Numbered from the stretch's first letter, positions 42,861 through 52,489 are shown. The stretch is 64,000 nt of DNA from Candidatus Melainabacteria bacterium (GCA_003242885.1 QKMZ01000015.1:205568-269567), one strand, 5' to 3'. Translations and numbers: made by a program. Notes: a model not told the origin generated them from the sequence alone.

Positions 42861-44147
42861 TCAACGGCTTTCAGTAGCTGATAAAAATAGTGTGCGGCGG
42901 TGATTTTCACCTCTGAAGAACCTTGGAAATGTCTCGATGTAAATCTTGGAATTGCTAAATTTGCCGGACTCGATAAGTTTTTTCCCCAAGACTTCCAGGC
43001 TGCTTACCTCGGGGAAAGTTGGGATCCCCAACTCCTCCAACGCCCATCGCTCAGCAATTAGGGTCGGCTTATTCACATTCGATATGTCGACGGTCTGCCG
43101 AATTGCTGACGGCAGCCTGGCTTCATCAACTGGGTCGACAATCACCCGCAGAACCGGCACATTCCCGGAGTAAAGTGCAGCCGAAAGGTAATTTGGCCAA
43201 TATCCAAAGAAATTTAGTATCGGCAAAAAGAGGAAAAGGGCAATAGCCAGCGCCTTTTGCAGTGAGTCGGGTTTGAAAAGACCAATAAGACTTGCTTGTT
43301 TCGAACGGATGAAAAGCAGGTAGACGAGCAACATCATCGAGACATTCCAAGGCCAAACAACTGCATTCCATCCCTGTTGTGTAATCGACCACAGCGTGAT
43401 TGCGTGGAAGAAAATTGCCAGATATGCGCCAGTTGTGCGCGTGTGACCAAAGGCCAGCAGCACTGCCAGCGCAGCTTCTGTAACTGCAGCTGTAATACCA
43501 ATGCAAAAGCACAATTCAGAAGGCAGCGCCGTAATGAATTTGGGCATCATAGAAGGAACAACAACCTGGCTGAAAGAAACATTCAACTTTTGCAGCCCAG
43601 CAAATAAGTAAGTGCCGAGAATGCATATCCTGAGCGCGTTTAGCACACTTTGGCATTTTTTTTCGGTCAACTGTATTGGCGAAGCAACTATTACTAGCAT
43701 CATCGAGAAGAGGTAAAACCAGGGTTGCAACCGGGTTTGGTCAAGCGCGATCGATGTAAATGCGCACAGCACATAGGCGCCTGCAAGCAGTTTTTTGTGT
43801 TTTGAGAAATTGAACCCCAATAGTGCAATTAGCAGCATTCCGTATATAAGCGGCTCGAGTGGCTCTGCAATGGACAGGCTATCTAGTACGGGTAGGTGTG
43901 GATATGTTCTGTTGGGGAGTACCCAACCTCTTTGTGCGACTAATAAAGAGGCGATGAGCGATGCGCTGAGCAAGCCAGAACACAACGCCAGAATGTCTAA
44001 ATCCGCGTCGTTTCCATTGTTCGCACCCGCGGCGTTTTCCGGGTCGGTGACGCTGTCTGCGTTATTAAGATCAGCATTCTGCTCGAAGGGTTCTTGCAAC
44101 CATGCACCATCAAATTGTTGTAAGTATCCCAATGGACTTAGCCGCAC
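42861..44147 (-). CDS. Multi-pass membrane protein, HTTM-like
   Basis: 428 residues. A polar, Asn/Asp-rich N-terminus (about 50 residues) precedes around nine helices, then a soluble C-terminal segment (about 330-428). In the middle, ICILGTYLFAGLQKLN and AIFFHAITLWSI resemble the 'sYF.sGl.KL' and 'FH' motifs of HTTM proteins (vitamin K-dependent carboxylase-like). The start is unsure: the codon at 44147 has no obvious SD. Function unknown; the HTTM assignment is tentative. Confidence 0.65.
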   Translation of the reverse strand: MRLSPLGYLQQFDGAWLQEPFEQNADLNNADSVTDPENAAGANNGNDADLDILALCSGLLSASLIASLLVAQRGWVLPNRTYPHLPVLDSLSIAEPLEPLIYGMLLIALLGFNFSKHKKLLAGAYVLCAFTSIALDQTRLQPWFYLFSMMLVIVASPIQLTEKKCQSVLNALRICILGTYLFAGLQKLNVSFSQVVVPSMMPKFITALPSELCFCIGITAAVTEAALAVLLAFGHTRTTGAYLAIFFHAITLWSITQQGWNAVVWPWNVSMMLLVYLLFIRSKQASLIGLFKPDSLQKALAIALFLFLPILNFFGYWPNYLSAALYSGNVPVLRVIVDPVDEARLPSAIRQTVDISNVNKPTLIAERWALEELGIPTFPEVSSLEVLGKKLIESGKFSNSKIYIETFPRFFRGENHRRTLFLSATESR

Positions 44148-44282
44148 TCATCTCAGCATGAGGAAAGTTTAGCCGAGCAAATTTCGGGACTGTGTCTGGA
44201 TCATTAGTCTTCACTCGGGAACATAGTTGGATTTTGAACGACAATCAGTAAAGTTGGGCAACGACCGATTGATCCCAGCTTA

Positions 44283-44288
44283 TATAAT
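44283..44288 (+). promoter_or_regulatory. Candidate -10 element
   Basis: A perfect TATAAT 35 nt before the UMF1-transporter start codon. No good -35 is visible at the expected spacing. Confidence 0.25.
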
Positions 44289-44323
44289 GACCGCTAAAAT
44301 GATTGAATACAAATCGAAAGCAA

Positions 44324-45697
44324 ATGAGCAAAGCGCCTGCGTTTGAGAGAGAAAAGAGAGTGGATTCCGGAAGCGGCGCTCCCATTGGTGTAGAACACGG
44401 TCGGGCAACCAAAGGCGAAATCGCCGCTTGGGCAGCCTATGACATTGCCAATGCGACCTACGGAACAGTGGTCGCAACTGCCGTTTACAACGCCTACTTC
44501 GTAGATGTCATTTGTGGGCAGGCTCCTGGTGGAAAAGAGCTAGGGACTTTTTTGCTGTCTGTCATCATTATTCCTGTTTCGGCTTTGGCAATCGTTTTAA
44601 CAGCACCTGTGCTGGGGACCATCGTCGATGCGATGGCTGCAAAGAAACGCATGCTCTTCGTGACGACGACTCTCTGCATTCTTTGTACTGCGACTTTGAG
44701 CATGATTCCTCCGGGCGAACCATGGGCCGCAGTGATTGCACTGACTCTGGCGAATTTCTTTTTTGGAACCGGTGAAGACTTAATCGCTTCATTCCTGCCC
44801 GAGTTGTCGACCCAGGAGAACATGGGGCGAATTTCCTCGATAGGCTGGGGCGCTGGTTATGTCGGCAGTCTCATCGCGCTTGGTTTGTGCTTTGCTTACT
44901 TCTCGTGGGCGAAGGCGCAAGGAATGCAGCAGACAGAATATGTCCCTTTCGCAATGCTCATTTGTGCAATTCTGTTTTTCGTCTTCTCCCTGCCGACTTT
45001 CATTTTCCTGAAGGAAAGAGCCACTCCGCAAGTTGATGGTATTGGGAAAAACTATTTCAAGGTCGGTTTTGAACGCTTACGTCACACGTTCAACCACGCA
45101 AAACACTACAGAGATCTCTTCAACTTCCTGCTCACGCTCTGCGTTTATAGCTGCGGCAGCACTGCGGTTATCCATTTGGCGTCTGTCTATGCTCAGCAAG
45201 TCTTGCACTTCACTGCGTCTGATTCTGTAATCATGATTTTGGTGGTTAGTATCACTGCGGCTATTGGCGCTGGTTTGTTCGGCATGGTTCAAGATCGCAT
45301 TGGTGCAATCAAGACTCTTGCGATTACCTTGAGCATTTGGACTGTGGCGGTTTTCATTGCTTGTATGGCGACCGAGAAAGCACATCTCTGGATTGCTGCT
45401 AACTTTGTAGGCATTGCAATGGGTGCAACCGGCTCGGCTGGGCGCGCCCTGGTCGGACAATTTTCACCACGCGGACGCTCTGGCGAATTTCTTGGACTTT
45501 GGGGCATGGCCCACAAGCTGGCAACATGCATCGGCGCTGTCACATTTGGCGCTGTCACGCATCTGAGCGGCAATAACTATCGAGTCGCACTTCTTTCTTG
45601 TGGTGTATTTTTCATCGCCGGACTGCTGCTGCTCTGGCGTGTTGATGAAAAACGCGGTCGGCTGGCAGCCAAGACAGACGCCGATTTGCCTGTTTAG
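44324..45697 (+). CDS. UMF1-family MFS transporter (Atg22-like)
   Basis: 457 residues from the ATG at 44324 (a TTG seven codons upstream is also open). It has twelve hydrophobic helices and the family's opening motif EIAAWAAYDIANATYGTVVATAVYNAYF. The loop sequence APVLGTIVDAMAAKKRMLF is the MFS loop 2-3 signature. UMF1/Atg22-like proteins export small metabolites, amino acids in yeast vacuoles; the bacterial substrate is unknown. It is monocistronic with a terminator after it. Confidence 0.88.
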   Translation: MSKAPAFEREKRVDSGSGAPIGVEHGRATKGEIAAWAAYDIANATYGTVVATAVYNAYFVDVICGQAPGGKELGTFLLSVIIIPVSALAIVLTAPVLGTIVDAMAAKKRMLFVTTTLCILCTATLSMIPPGEPWAAVIALTLANFFFGTGEDLIASFLPELSTQENMGRISSIGWGAGYVGSLIALGLCFAYFSWAKAQGMQQTEYVPFAMLICAILFFVFSLPTFIFLKERATPQVDGIGKNYFKVGFERLRHTFNHAKHYRDLFNFLLTLCVYSCGSTAVIHLASVYAQQVLHFTASDSVIMILVVSITAAIGAGLFGMVQDRIGAIKTLAITLSIWTVAVFIACMATEKAHLWIAANFVGIAMGATGSAGRALVGQFSPRGRSGEFLGLWGMAHKLATCIGAVTFGAVTHLSGNNYRVALLSCGVFFIAGLLLLWRVDEKRGRLAAKTDADLPV

Positions 45698-45703
45698 AGT
45701 GTG

Positions 45704-45727
45704 AAACAGCTGACGATTGCTGTTTTT
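45704..45727 (+). terminator. Rho-independent terminator
   Basis: 7-bp stem AAACAGC / GCTGTTT with an 8-nt loop and a TTTAAAT tail, starting 7 nt after the transporter stop. Confidence 0.6.
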
Positions 45728-45762
45728 AAATTTCGATTAGCGGTGCAGTGTTCGTGCCCCTT

Positions 45763-47082
45763 TTATTTCTCGTTGTATTTGTCGTAAAGCTTGGCGACCA
45801 AGTGTGAGCCTGCTACAACGCCAAATTTCGTCAGCATGCTCCTATTTGTGAATAGTATTGCCGGTGATATCAAATCCGCGCCCCAGACTACCGCCGACGG
45901 TCCATGTTTGGTGTTTACCAAATTGTCTGTGACTACGTTAGTCATCCATGCGCCAGCCATCACGCCAACGCTCTTGAAGAGATGCGTTGAATTGGCTGCC
46001 CTCAAGGCTTCGTTGTTGGCTAGAGTCTTTGACACTTCTCCTGTAAAGGCTGAGCCGGCAGCGTCAAACTTCGCCGCCTCTGCAAGCAGCCCTTCTGCTT
46101 TGACGATTGGCATGGAGGCAACACCGGTAGGCAGTCTTCCCAGTTGAGTACTGGCGACTGGAGGCCAGTGAGCAACCAGTTGTTCTCGCAATGAAGTTAG
46201 GTTCAAGTACTTTTCTGCGTGCGCTTGATCGACCAGGGAAAGTTGGTCCAAATCCCAAGGATGCGGCATCATTATCTTGCCGGTGCCGCCGATCTTTGGA
46301 ATCGAAGCACCCTGGAAAAGTTCTATTGGGTAGCGTTTGTACAAGCCTTCCATCGCCACTTCGGCGTTCTGGATAGGCACTTTCAGTCCGTTGAGCAAAC
46401 CATCTCGAGCCATTTGAAAGCTCTGCTTGGCGCCAGGACTGACTAACTCTGTCGCTGCTATCTGTTTTTCTACTGCTGCGGTTCGCGCGACGTGATCTTT
46501 ATTGATGAAGATTGCCGATGCGCCTGCCCGTGCCAGGGCTTCGAAAAGGGCGTTGCCATCATCACTTGTTTTGCTTATGTAAGGCTCGTCTAGATTGGTT
46601 TTCTTGATGCCGGTATCTTCTAAAAGTGAAGGCTGGTCTTGAGAAGGCGGAAAGTACTTGTATCTGGGCAAGTCGCTGACCGGAGTCGGCACTCTCTGCG
46701 TGACGGTCGGATAACGCTGAGGAAATTCGCCCTGTTGAACGAAACGCGGCTGAGCAAGTTGACGTTGAACGCCGCCGGGGTTTGCTCCATCGCCCGGGTT
46801 TGCTACATCACCGGCCGGTAGAGGCTGTCCTATTTGATCCCCAGAACCATTATGTAGTCTTGATCTCAATGCATCACGGAAGCTGCTACCGGTCCCTTGC
46901 TGAAATAGTGGTCCTGGAGCTTGTGATTGTGCGAGCATAACGCCCTCTGCCGGAGGGTTAGCACTGCGTACAAACTTTCCTTGGTCAAATAGAATTGACG
47001 CGCCGTCTAGGGCGGCATTGGAAGAATCCGTATTATTGCTTTTCGCAAGCTCAGTTTGCTTGCTGTTTTCGAATTGGCCCAT
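45763..47082 (-). CDS. Large hypothetical protein
   Basis: 439 residues, ATG at 47082. No signal peptide. The N-terminal 160 residues are polar, rich in Gln, Pro, Asn and Gly (probably disordered). The central part is helical (AALAVEKQIAATELVSPG-like segments). The C-terminus has weakly hydrophobic stretches (KSVGVMAGAWMTNVVTDNLV, GADLISPAILFTNRSMLTKFGVVAGSHLV) that could associate with a membrane. No known domain. Such long disordered-plus-helical proteins are frequent in lineage-specific gene sets. Confidence 0.65.
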   Translation of the reverse strand: MGQFENSKQTELAKSNNTDSSNAALDGASILFDQGKFVRSANPPAEGVMLAQSQAPGPLFQQGTGSSFRDALRSRLHNGSGDQIGQPLPAGDVANPGDGANPGGVQRQLAQPRFVQQGEFPQRYPTVTQRVPTPVSDLPRYKYFPPSQDQPSLLEDTGIKKTNLDEPYISKTSDDGNALFEALARAGASAIFINKDHVARTAAVEKQIAATELVSPGAKQSFQMARDGLLNGLKVPIQNAEVAMEGLYKRYPIELFQGASIPKIGGTGKIMMPHPWDLDQLSLVDQAHAEKYLNLTSLREQLVAHWPPVASTQLGRLPTGVASMPIVKAEGLLAEAAKFDAAGSAFTGEVSKTLANNEALRAANSTHLFKSVGVMAGAWMTNVVTDNLVNTKHGPSAVVWGADLISPAILFTNRSMLTKFGVVAGSHLVAKLYDKYNEK

Positions 47083-47317
47083 TGATGAGAGATCCGGGTG
47101 GATAGTAACTCCATCTTAGGAAAGGACCGTTCGGCCGAAAACCGTAAAACTACGGGGCAAGCAAGTGTTTTTTGCCGATTTTCATTAACTATGGTCGAAT
47201 CACGTGAATTAATGTCGCGACCGGACCGATAAGGGACATTCTGATCCTTGCTTGTGGATTAATAGAAATCGTCGGAGCTATTCCGTACAGCTGTGATTTG
47301 CGCCAGTGGAGAAGAAT

Positions 47318-47977
47318 ATGCGGTCTCGTAGATTTGCCTGTCATTTTGTATTGGGAGCACTGCCGGCATTTTCGGTGTTTTCCTTGCTTTCGATACTGTC
47401 GTTGTCTGGTTCGGCTGCTCTTGCTGACCCGGAGGTAACCACTGCGCCTGTTCCGGGCGGAGGTCTGACTAATCCGTCCAGCTCTGAGGTAAAAGTCCAG
47501 GTCGAGTCCATGGTCTCGGAAGGACCCATGTATGAAGAAAGAGGCAATCTGCTCAAGCGAATCAACGCAGCAAAAGCGCAAGGAATTGGCATTGCAGGCT
47601 ACATGGCCGCTTTCAAATACGTCGAGGAGTTGGCAAAAACAAATGCTCCTGCTGAGAAATTGAAAGAGCGTATTGCCGCCGTTAATAAAGGTCTGGACGA
47701 TCAGTCCAAGCGGGCCGTCGATTTGAAAAATAGACCGCCGGCAACTAGCTATGATGGCGGCAGCGGCGGGACTGTCGGCGGTGGTCACAGCGATGATAAG
47801 CCAAATGCATCCGACATAGCCTCTCAATTGAAAGGACAAAATCCGGACAGTGTTATCGAAAAACTGAAAGCTAAATATGGCGACAGAATACCGGAAGGCA
47901 CAGACGTAGAGGCTTTGAAGAAGAAGTTCATGGGCGACGATCGCGCTAAGGACATTTTGAAACGACTGGGACAGTAA
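47318..47977 (+). CDS. Exported hypothetical protein with C-terminal helical region
   Basis: 219 residues. ATG at 47318 with GGAG 8 nt upstream; an earlier GTG in frame contains that site. Signal peptide with core LGALPAFSVFSLLSILSLSGSAALA|D. The mature chain has a helical segment (ERGNLLKRINAAKAQGIGIAGYMAAFKYVEELAK), a Gly-rich linker (GGSGGTVGGG) and a C-terminal helical module (SDIASQLKGQNPDSVIEKLKAKYGDRIPEG). No cysteine or catalytic motif. Family not recognised. A 285-residue ORF on the opposite strand is a shadow. Confidence 0.65.
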   Translation: MRSRRFACHFVLGALPAFSVFSLLSILSLSGSAALADPEVTTAPVPGGGLTNPSSSEVKVQVESMVSEGPMYEERGNLLKRINAAKAQGIGIAGYMAAFKYVEELAKTNAPAEKLKERIAAVNKGLDDQSKRAVDLKNRPPATSYDGGSGGTVGGGHSDDKPNASDIASQLKGQNPDSVIEKLKAKYGDRIPEGTDVEALKKKFMGDDRAKDILKRLGQ

Positions 47978-48215
47978 CGCGTGATTGTGATAAGGCACCG
48001 CATGTGGTGCATATCGATTTAAACGTGCTAAGCTTCGTGAAAGCAATTTCGGCCACTGTGATTAGACAGGCGGAAATTTCTTCGTAATTTGGCCTTTAAA
48101 AATCATCTCTGGTCTACAATTATTTTAGGGGTAGTAATCCGGACGTTGTCAGACGGCCGTATCGCTTTCTCCAATTCAGGTATCCCAAAAGACCAAAGGA
48201 ATCTCAAGTATCCCC

Positions 48216-49055
48216 ATGACTGACAAAACAGCACGGTCCAAACCGAAAAGAAAAAGCCTTGTTTTGATGGAGCGTGACATCTGGGCGCTCGTTCAGCTTT
48301 ATCTTCATCGCACAATCAGTTCTAGCCAGTTAGCGCGGCTGTGCTTTCCTGACATCAGTTATGAGACGGCTCGCAAGCGCTTGAGAAGGCTTCAGCAAGC
48401 TGGGTTCACTGGTTCTTCGTCGAGCGGCCGCATGGAAGGACGCGGCAGACCGGAGTTAATCTACTTTTTGACCACCCAGGGCGCTAAATCTCTGGAGCAG
48501 CATCGCGGTATTTCCTGGGAAACTATCCCCACCGGACCGCCGCACACCTATCACAAAGAGCATTTTCTCAGATTGGTCGATGTCCGCCTGGCAATGCTTG
48601 ATGCTGAACAGCGCGGTCTCATCAACAATCTGGAGTTTACGACCGGGCGAGAGTTCTGGCGCGAACTCTCGGGCGATCTCACTAGTGTCGACGAGCAAGC
48701 CGACGCCACCATCGCTTTTAGCTATCCGCACATGGAGCCAATTAAGGTATTGCTCGAAATCGACACAGGCAATTTCCGCCAAACTAGGCACTGGGAGCCC
48801 AAAATCAAAGCTTTTCTCAAGACTGGCTTTCCGATCTGGGTGGTCACAGGCAGCGCGCCGCGTATCGTAACTCTGAGGAAATGGACTCAGCCGCTACTGG
48901 ATGAAGCTGGTGTCGGACCCGGAAAGTGCGTTTTTAGTGTTTATCAGGAAATCGTCGACCGCGGCATCTTCGGGGCTGGCTGGCAGCGGACCGATGGCAG
49001 TTATACGGACTTGCGTCCAAAAATGCCTGAAGGTCAGCGCATTCCACCTGGTTAG
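48216..49055 (+). CDS. Replication-relaxation-like protein
   Basis: 279 residues. The N-terminal part is a winged-helix domain (MERDIWALVQLYLHRTISSSQLARLCFPDISYETARKRLRRLQQAGFTG), followed by YFLTTQGAKSLEQHRG, HKEHFLRLVDVRLAML and a PD-(D/E)xK-like core (ADATIAFSYPHMEPIKVLLEIDTG...FLKTGFPIWVVTG). This is the layout of the 'replication-relaxation' family (PF13814), found on plasmids and integrative elements near mobilisation genes. Its exact job is unclear; proteins of this kind act in plasmid replication or relaxosome function. No relaxase is nearby, but the secretion-like locus is 15 kb away. Confidence 0.75.
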   Translation: MTDKTARSKPKRKSLVLMERDIWALVQLYLHRTISSSQLARLCFPDISYETARKRLRRLQQAGFTGSSSSGRMEGRGRPELIYFLTTQGAKSLEQHRGISWETIPTGPPHTYHKEHFLRLVDVRLAMLDAEQRGLINNLEFTTGREFWRELSGDLTSVDEQADATIAFSYPHMEPIKVLLEIDTGNFRQTRHWEPKIKAFLKTGFPIWVVTGSAPRIVTLRKWTQPLLDEAGVGPGKCVFSVYQEIVDRGIFGAGWQRTDGSYTDLRPKMPEGQRIPPG

Positions 49056-49129
49056 AGTGGGTTCTTTGTTGGGCTGGCAATCATAATTGCGAACCGACGC
49101 TGCGGACCGAAATTGTGAACCGCAAAAAG

Positions 49130-50224
49130 CTAGATCTTCGGGCCCGTCAAAAGTTCTTCTGCAAAATGGCAGTGCGATAAATGCTCACTTTCTATAGTGC
49201 GCAAGTCCGGCACATCGATTCTGCATTTGTCGCGAACCATTGGGCAGCGCGTATGAAAAGTGCAACCCGGCGGTGGATTGGCAGGGCTCGGCAGATCGCC
49301 CGTCAAAATAATACGCTTGGATCTATCGACCTTCGGGTCTGGTATCGGCGCAGCACTGATAAGCGCTTTGGAATACGGATGCAACGGCATTTCATAAACA
49401 CGATTGCAATTGCCGATTTCGGCTATTTGACCGAGATACATCACGGCAATCCTGTCACTGATGTAGCGAACCACGTCCAAATTATGTGCGATGAACAAAT
49501 AGGTGAGTTTGAATTCGCGTTTTAAATCAATCAGCAAATTCAAAATCTGCGCTTGAACGCTTACATCGAGGGCCGAGACTGGTTCGTCCAAAACAATCAC
49601 GCGCGGATTTAGAGCCAGTGCGCGCGCAATACCAATGCGTTGTCTTTGCCCACCGGAAAATTCGTGTGGGTATCTTTCTTGCATTCGCGCAGAAAGTCCG
49701 ACTAAATCAAGCAATTCAACTACACGTTTTGCAAGTTCTGGTCCTTTCATAACTTTATGGACCTCGAGAGGTTCGGCGATAATCTGTTTGACCGTCATCC
49801 TGGGATCGAGGCTGGCATAAGGATTTTGAAAGACTACTTGTAATTCGCGCCGCAGCTTTTTCATTGAGTCAGCGTCGCAGGTCAAAACTTCTTGCCCTTT
49901 ATACAAAACGCTGCCAGCCGTCGCCGGAAGCAGCCTGAGCATGACGCGCCCGAGCGTAGATTTTCCGCACCCAGATTCGCCTACAAGACCAAGCGTTTCG
50001 CCTTCGATGATGCTGAGATTTACGCCGTCGAGAGCTTTGACGGCACCCACTTGTTTGTTGAAAAATCCTTTGCGAATTGGAAAATGTTTTTTCAGACCTT
50101 TGACTTCTACGATTATTTTTTCATTCGCTGATCCAGACGGCAGCGCCGGTGTACTGTGGTTTGTCTCTGCGTTTGCATTCTGACTTTGCCAGTCGGCTTG
50201 TGGCTGTGAATTTTCTTGAGTCAA
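49130..50224 (-). CDS. Oligopeptide/dipeptide ABC transporter ATPase (OppF/DppF type)
   Basis: About 364 residues. It shows LKKHFPIRKGFF (typical OppF start), Walker A GESGCGKST, Q-loop VFQNPYASLDPRMTV, signature FSGGQRQRIGIARAL, Walker B VIVLDEPVSALD, H-loop LFIAHNLDVV, and the C-terminal oligopeptide-transporter signature (HPYSKALISAAPIPDP...GDLPSPANPPPGCTFHTRCP). Peptide ABC importers normally have permeases and a second ATPase next to them; none is here. The start is uncertain: no ATG in frame. A TTG at 50224 is used because a terminator for upstream transcription lies at 50237-50270, and the longer frame would run through it. Confidence 0.85.
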   Translation of the reverse strand: MTQENSQPQADWQSQNANAETNHSTPALPSGSANEKIIVEVKGLKKHFPIRKGFFNKQVGAVKALDGVNLSIIEGETLGLVGESGCGKSTLGRVMLRLLPATAGSVLYKGQEVLTCDADSMKKLRRELQVVFQNPYASLDPRMTVKQIIAEPLEVHKVMKGPELAKRVVELLDLVGLSARMQERYPHEFSGGQRQRIGIARALALNPRVIVLDEPVSALDVSVQAQILNLLIDLKREFKLTYLFIAHNLDVVRYISDRIAVMYLGQIAEIGNCNRVYEMPLHPYSKALISAAPIPDPKVDRSKRIILTGDLPSPANPPPGCTFHTRCPMVRDKCRIDVPDLRTIESEHLSHCHFAEELLTGPKI

Positions 50225-50236
50225 AGCACGGGTCCT

Positions 50237-50270
50237 AAAAAAAGCATGCCGGCTATTCAACCGGCATGCT
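50237..50270 (-). terminator. Rho-independent terminator (minus strand)
   Basis: Perfect 10-bp stem AGCATGCCGG / CCGGCATGCT with loop TTGAATAG (minus strand), then TTTTTTT. It ends the small membrane protein gene at 50297-50770 just before the OppF-like gene. Confidence 0.88.
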
Positions 50271-50296
50271 TGATTATAAGTGAACCCAGGAAAAAG

Positions 50297-50770
50297 CTAT
50301 GGACGTCGGGAGGAGAGATTTCCAAGCTTTTCCATCATCACGATTGCAAACTTGAGTGGGTTGCCTTGAAGGCGAGCGGGGTCTTCCACGGTCCAGCCGT
50401 ATGTTTGTTGGTTGTATTGGTATTGATGGCCGTATTTCTTGGCATTGTGCGTTTCGCAGTAGCCTGTATTTGCCGTCGCGCATTGCAATTGTGGGCAGGC
50501 CGCTTTTGCGATGGACAATGTGGCTAGACGATTCTTCTGAATACCTTCATTTATATGAAGCCATGCAGGGTCTTGGCTGTAAGCAGCAGATGCATTTGTT
50601 TCGTGCAGCTCGTGTTCAAGGCTTTCGAAGTAGCGATTAAGAGCGTTGGTGTCGTAATGACCCCAAATGTCACTTTTGATTCTGTATGGCTTTGGCTCTT
50701 TGAGGAAGATGTACCAGAATACTGTGTACAGAACTAACAACTCGGCAGCGATGATTAGATAGGCGAACAT
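50297..50770 (-). CDS. Single-pass membrane hypothetical protein
   Basis: 157 residues. ATG at 50770 with GGGAGG 6 nt upstream; a longer TTG frame to 50803 runs through a small hairpin and has no SD. One N-terminal helix (FAYLIIAAELLVLYTVFWYIFL), then a polar cytoplasmic domain with YFESLEHELHETNASAAYS and a Cys-containing segment (KAACPQLQCATANTGYCETH; three Cys). No family recognised. Ends at a strong terminator. Confidence 0.65.
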   Translation of the reverse strand: MFAYLIIAAELLVLYTVFWYIFLKEPKPYRIKSDIWGHYDTNALNRYFESLEHELHETNASAAYSQDPAWLHINEGIQKNRLATLSIAKAACPQLQCATANTGYCETHNAKKYGHQYQYNQQTYGWTVEDPARLQGNPLKFAIVMMEKLGNLSSRRP

Positions 50771-51286
50771 ATCCGCCCTCCCGGCTGAAACAGCCTTGAG
50801 CAAAGAGATTCCTATGTATTTCCCAGTTTTTCTTCGGTAGTTATTCGGACGCTTAGCGGTTTTTCTGAACCTGACGACAGTTGTCTAAGCCATCGCCAGT
50901 TTTGTGCACATAGTCGCGTTTAGATAAACGCTTCTATGCGCTTCTCGGACGCAGGTAAAGTACGCATTCGGCAGAAACTTTAGTCACGCTTAACGTGTGT
51001 AAATATGATAACGAAACATTACAAAAAAGCTATGGGTTTTTAATGATCGAATAATTGTCAAGTGGTTAATTCTCGAATGACGTCAGACGGCTCAATGACG
51101 GCGTTACAGCGATGTTGACGACCGCTCGTCCCGCTGGGGTTATCCACTAATAGCTTTAGAAATCGCTCTGACTTAGAGATCTCACACACTGCGCCAATTC
51201 GCGCCTTGTTGTAATTGACTCAGCAAACTATCAATTCAGTCTGCCAGTCAATCAGTCAGAAATCATTCATTAGGACTCAGTTTCAA
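50771..51286. other. AT-rich 0.5-kb intergenic region
   Basis: 516 nt upstream of the 3-hydroxyacyl-CoA dehydrogenase gene. It holds a small perfect hairpin GGCTG-AAA-CAGCC (50783-50795) in the leader of the small membrane protein. A single TTATCCACTA is near the DnaA-box consensus but isolated. No ORF or RNA gene is supported. Confidence 0.5.
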
Positions 51287-52489
51287 ATGCAAATCAATCG
51301 CGTTGCTGTGGTGGGCGCCGGAACAATGGGTTCGTCCATTGCGGTCGCCTTTATTGGCAAAGGAATTCCCGTTCTTCTAAAAGACATCGATCAAGCTCAA
51401 CTCGATAAAGGACTCGCGAATATCGATAGGCTTTTGAAGTCGCGTGTCGATAAAGGAATGGCAAAGAAAGATGCGGACGCCCAGCGTGCTCTGGTTGAAG
51501 CAACGACTGAGTATTCGAAATTCTCCGATGTTGATTTTGTCATTGAGGCAGTCGCTGAAAACATCGATATTAAGAAGAAAGTTTTTGAAAGTCTTGATGA
51601 ATACTGCAATGTTGATGCGATTTTTTCCAGCAACACTTCAAGTCTCTCGATTACGCAAATCGGTTCGTTTACGCGTCGGCCCGATAAAGTGGTCGGCATG
51701 CACTTCTTCAATCCTGCGCACTTGATGAAACTAGTCGAAGTGATACCCGGTTTGGAAACATCACAAGATACTGTGCAAACTGCAATTTCACTGGGGCAGA
51801 CTCTAGGCAAACTCGCTGTGAGAGTTGAGGAATGTGCATCATTCCTTGTTAACCGTTTGCTTGGTCGTTATATGAATGAAGCGCTCTGGTGCTTGCTTGA
51901 GGGAGCAGCAGATATTGAAACCATCGATAAAGCAGCGTGCGATTTTGCCATGCCGATTGGCCCTTTGGCTCTTCGCGATATGAATGGCGCGGACATTGGA
52001 CTGGCGGTTGCGAAGTTCAATTTCCAAGAATATGGAGAACGATTTGCTCCCTGCCCAATTCTCGAACAGATGGTCGAGAAGAACATGCTTGGACAGAAGA
52101 CCATGGGCGGCTTCTATGCGTATGACAAAGAGACTCGCAAACGTGCCGGCGCAAATGCGGAAATGTCTACGATACTAAATGCGGTGCGCAATGGTAAAGG
52201 TGAGAAAAAGAACGCGACAATCGAATTTAAGGCAGAGCGACTTTTCTTGCCGATGATCAATGAAGCATTTCTATGTCTGCAAGAACGTATCTGTGCTCCA
52301 GAAGACCTCGACCCTGCTCTCTGTGCTGGTTTGGGAATGCGTATCGGACCGCTGGCGATGGCTACTCAAATGGGTCTGGACAATTGTTTGAAACAAATTG
52401 AAGAGCATTTCGAAGTTTTTGGCGAACGCTTCCGTCCTGCTCCTTTGTTAAAGCGCTACGTCTGGAGCAAAAGGACGACTATTTCGTGA
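51287..52489 (+). CDS. 3-hydroxyacyl-CoA dehydrogenase
   Basis: 400 residues from the ATG at 51287; the frame is open to 51215 but the added residues are not family-like. NAD-binding motif GAGTMG (10-15), catalytic-His motif GMHFFNPAHLMKLVEVIPG (near 140), and two C-terminal 3HCDH_C domains (FLVNRLLGRYMNEALWCLLEG... and a second, ERLFLPMINEAFLCLQE). It oxidises 3-hydroxyacyl-CoA in beta-oxidation or butanoate-type pathways. Single-domain forms have about 285 residues; the tandem C-terminal domain is common in beta-oxidation and 3-hydroxybutyryl-CoA enzymes. The next gene starts 28 nt downstream and may be cotranscribed. Confidence 0.9.
   Translation: MQINRVAVVGAGTMGSSIAVAFIGKGIPVLLKDIDQAQLDKGLANIDRLLKSRVDKGMAKKDADAQRALVEATTEYSKFSDVDFVIEAVAENIDIKKKVFESLDEYCNVDAIFSSNTSSLSITQIGSFTRRPDKVVGMHFFNPAHLMKLVEVIPGLETSQDTVQTAISLGQTLGKLAVRVEECASFLVNRLLGRYMNEALWCLLEGAADIETIDKAACDFAMPIGPLALRDMNGADIGLAVAKFNFQEYGERFAPCPILEQMVEKNMLGQKTMGGFYAYDKETRKRAGANAEMSTILNAVRNGKGEKKNATIEFKAERLFLPMINEAFLCLQERICAPEDLDPALCAGLGMRIGPLAMATQMGLDNCLKQIEEHFEVFGERFRPAPLLKRYVWSKRTTIS

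Noticed and set aside
47189..48046. A 285-residue minus-strand ORF
   Set aside because: It overlaps antisense to an exported protein with a good signal peptide and SD; no domain is seen.
51138..51147. TTATCCACTA, close to a DnaA box
   Set aside because: A single imperfect copy with no partner boxes; not an origin.
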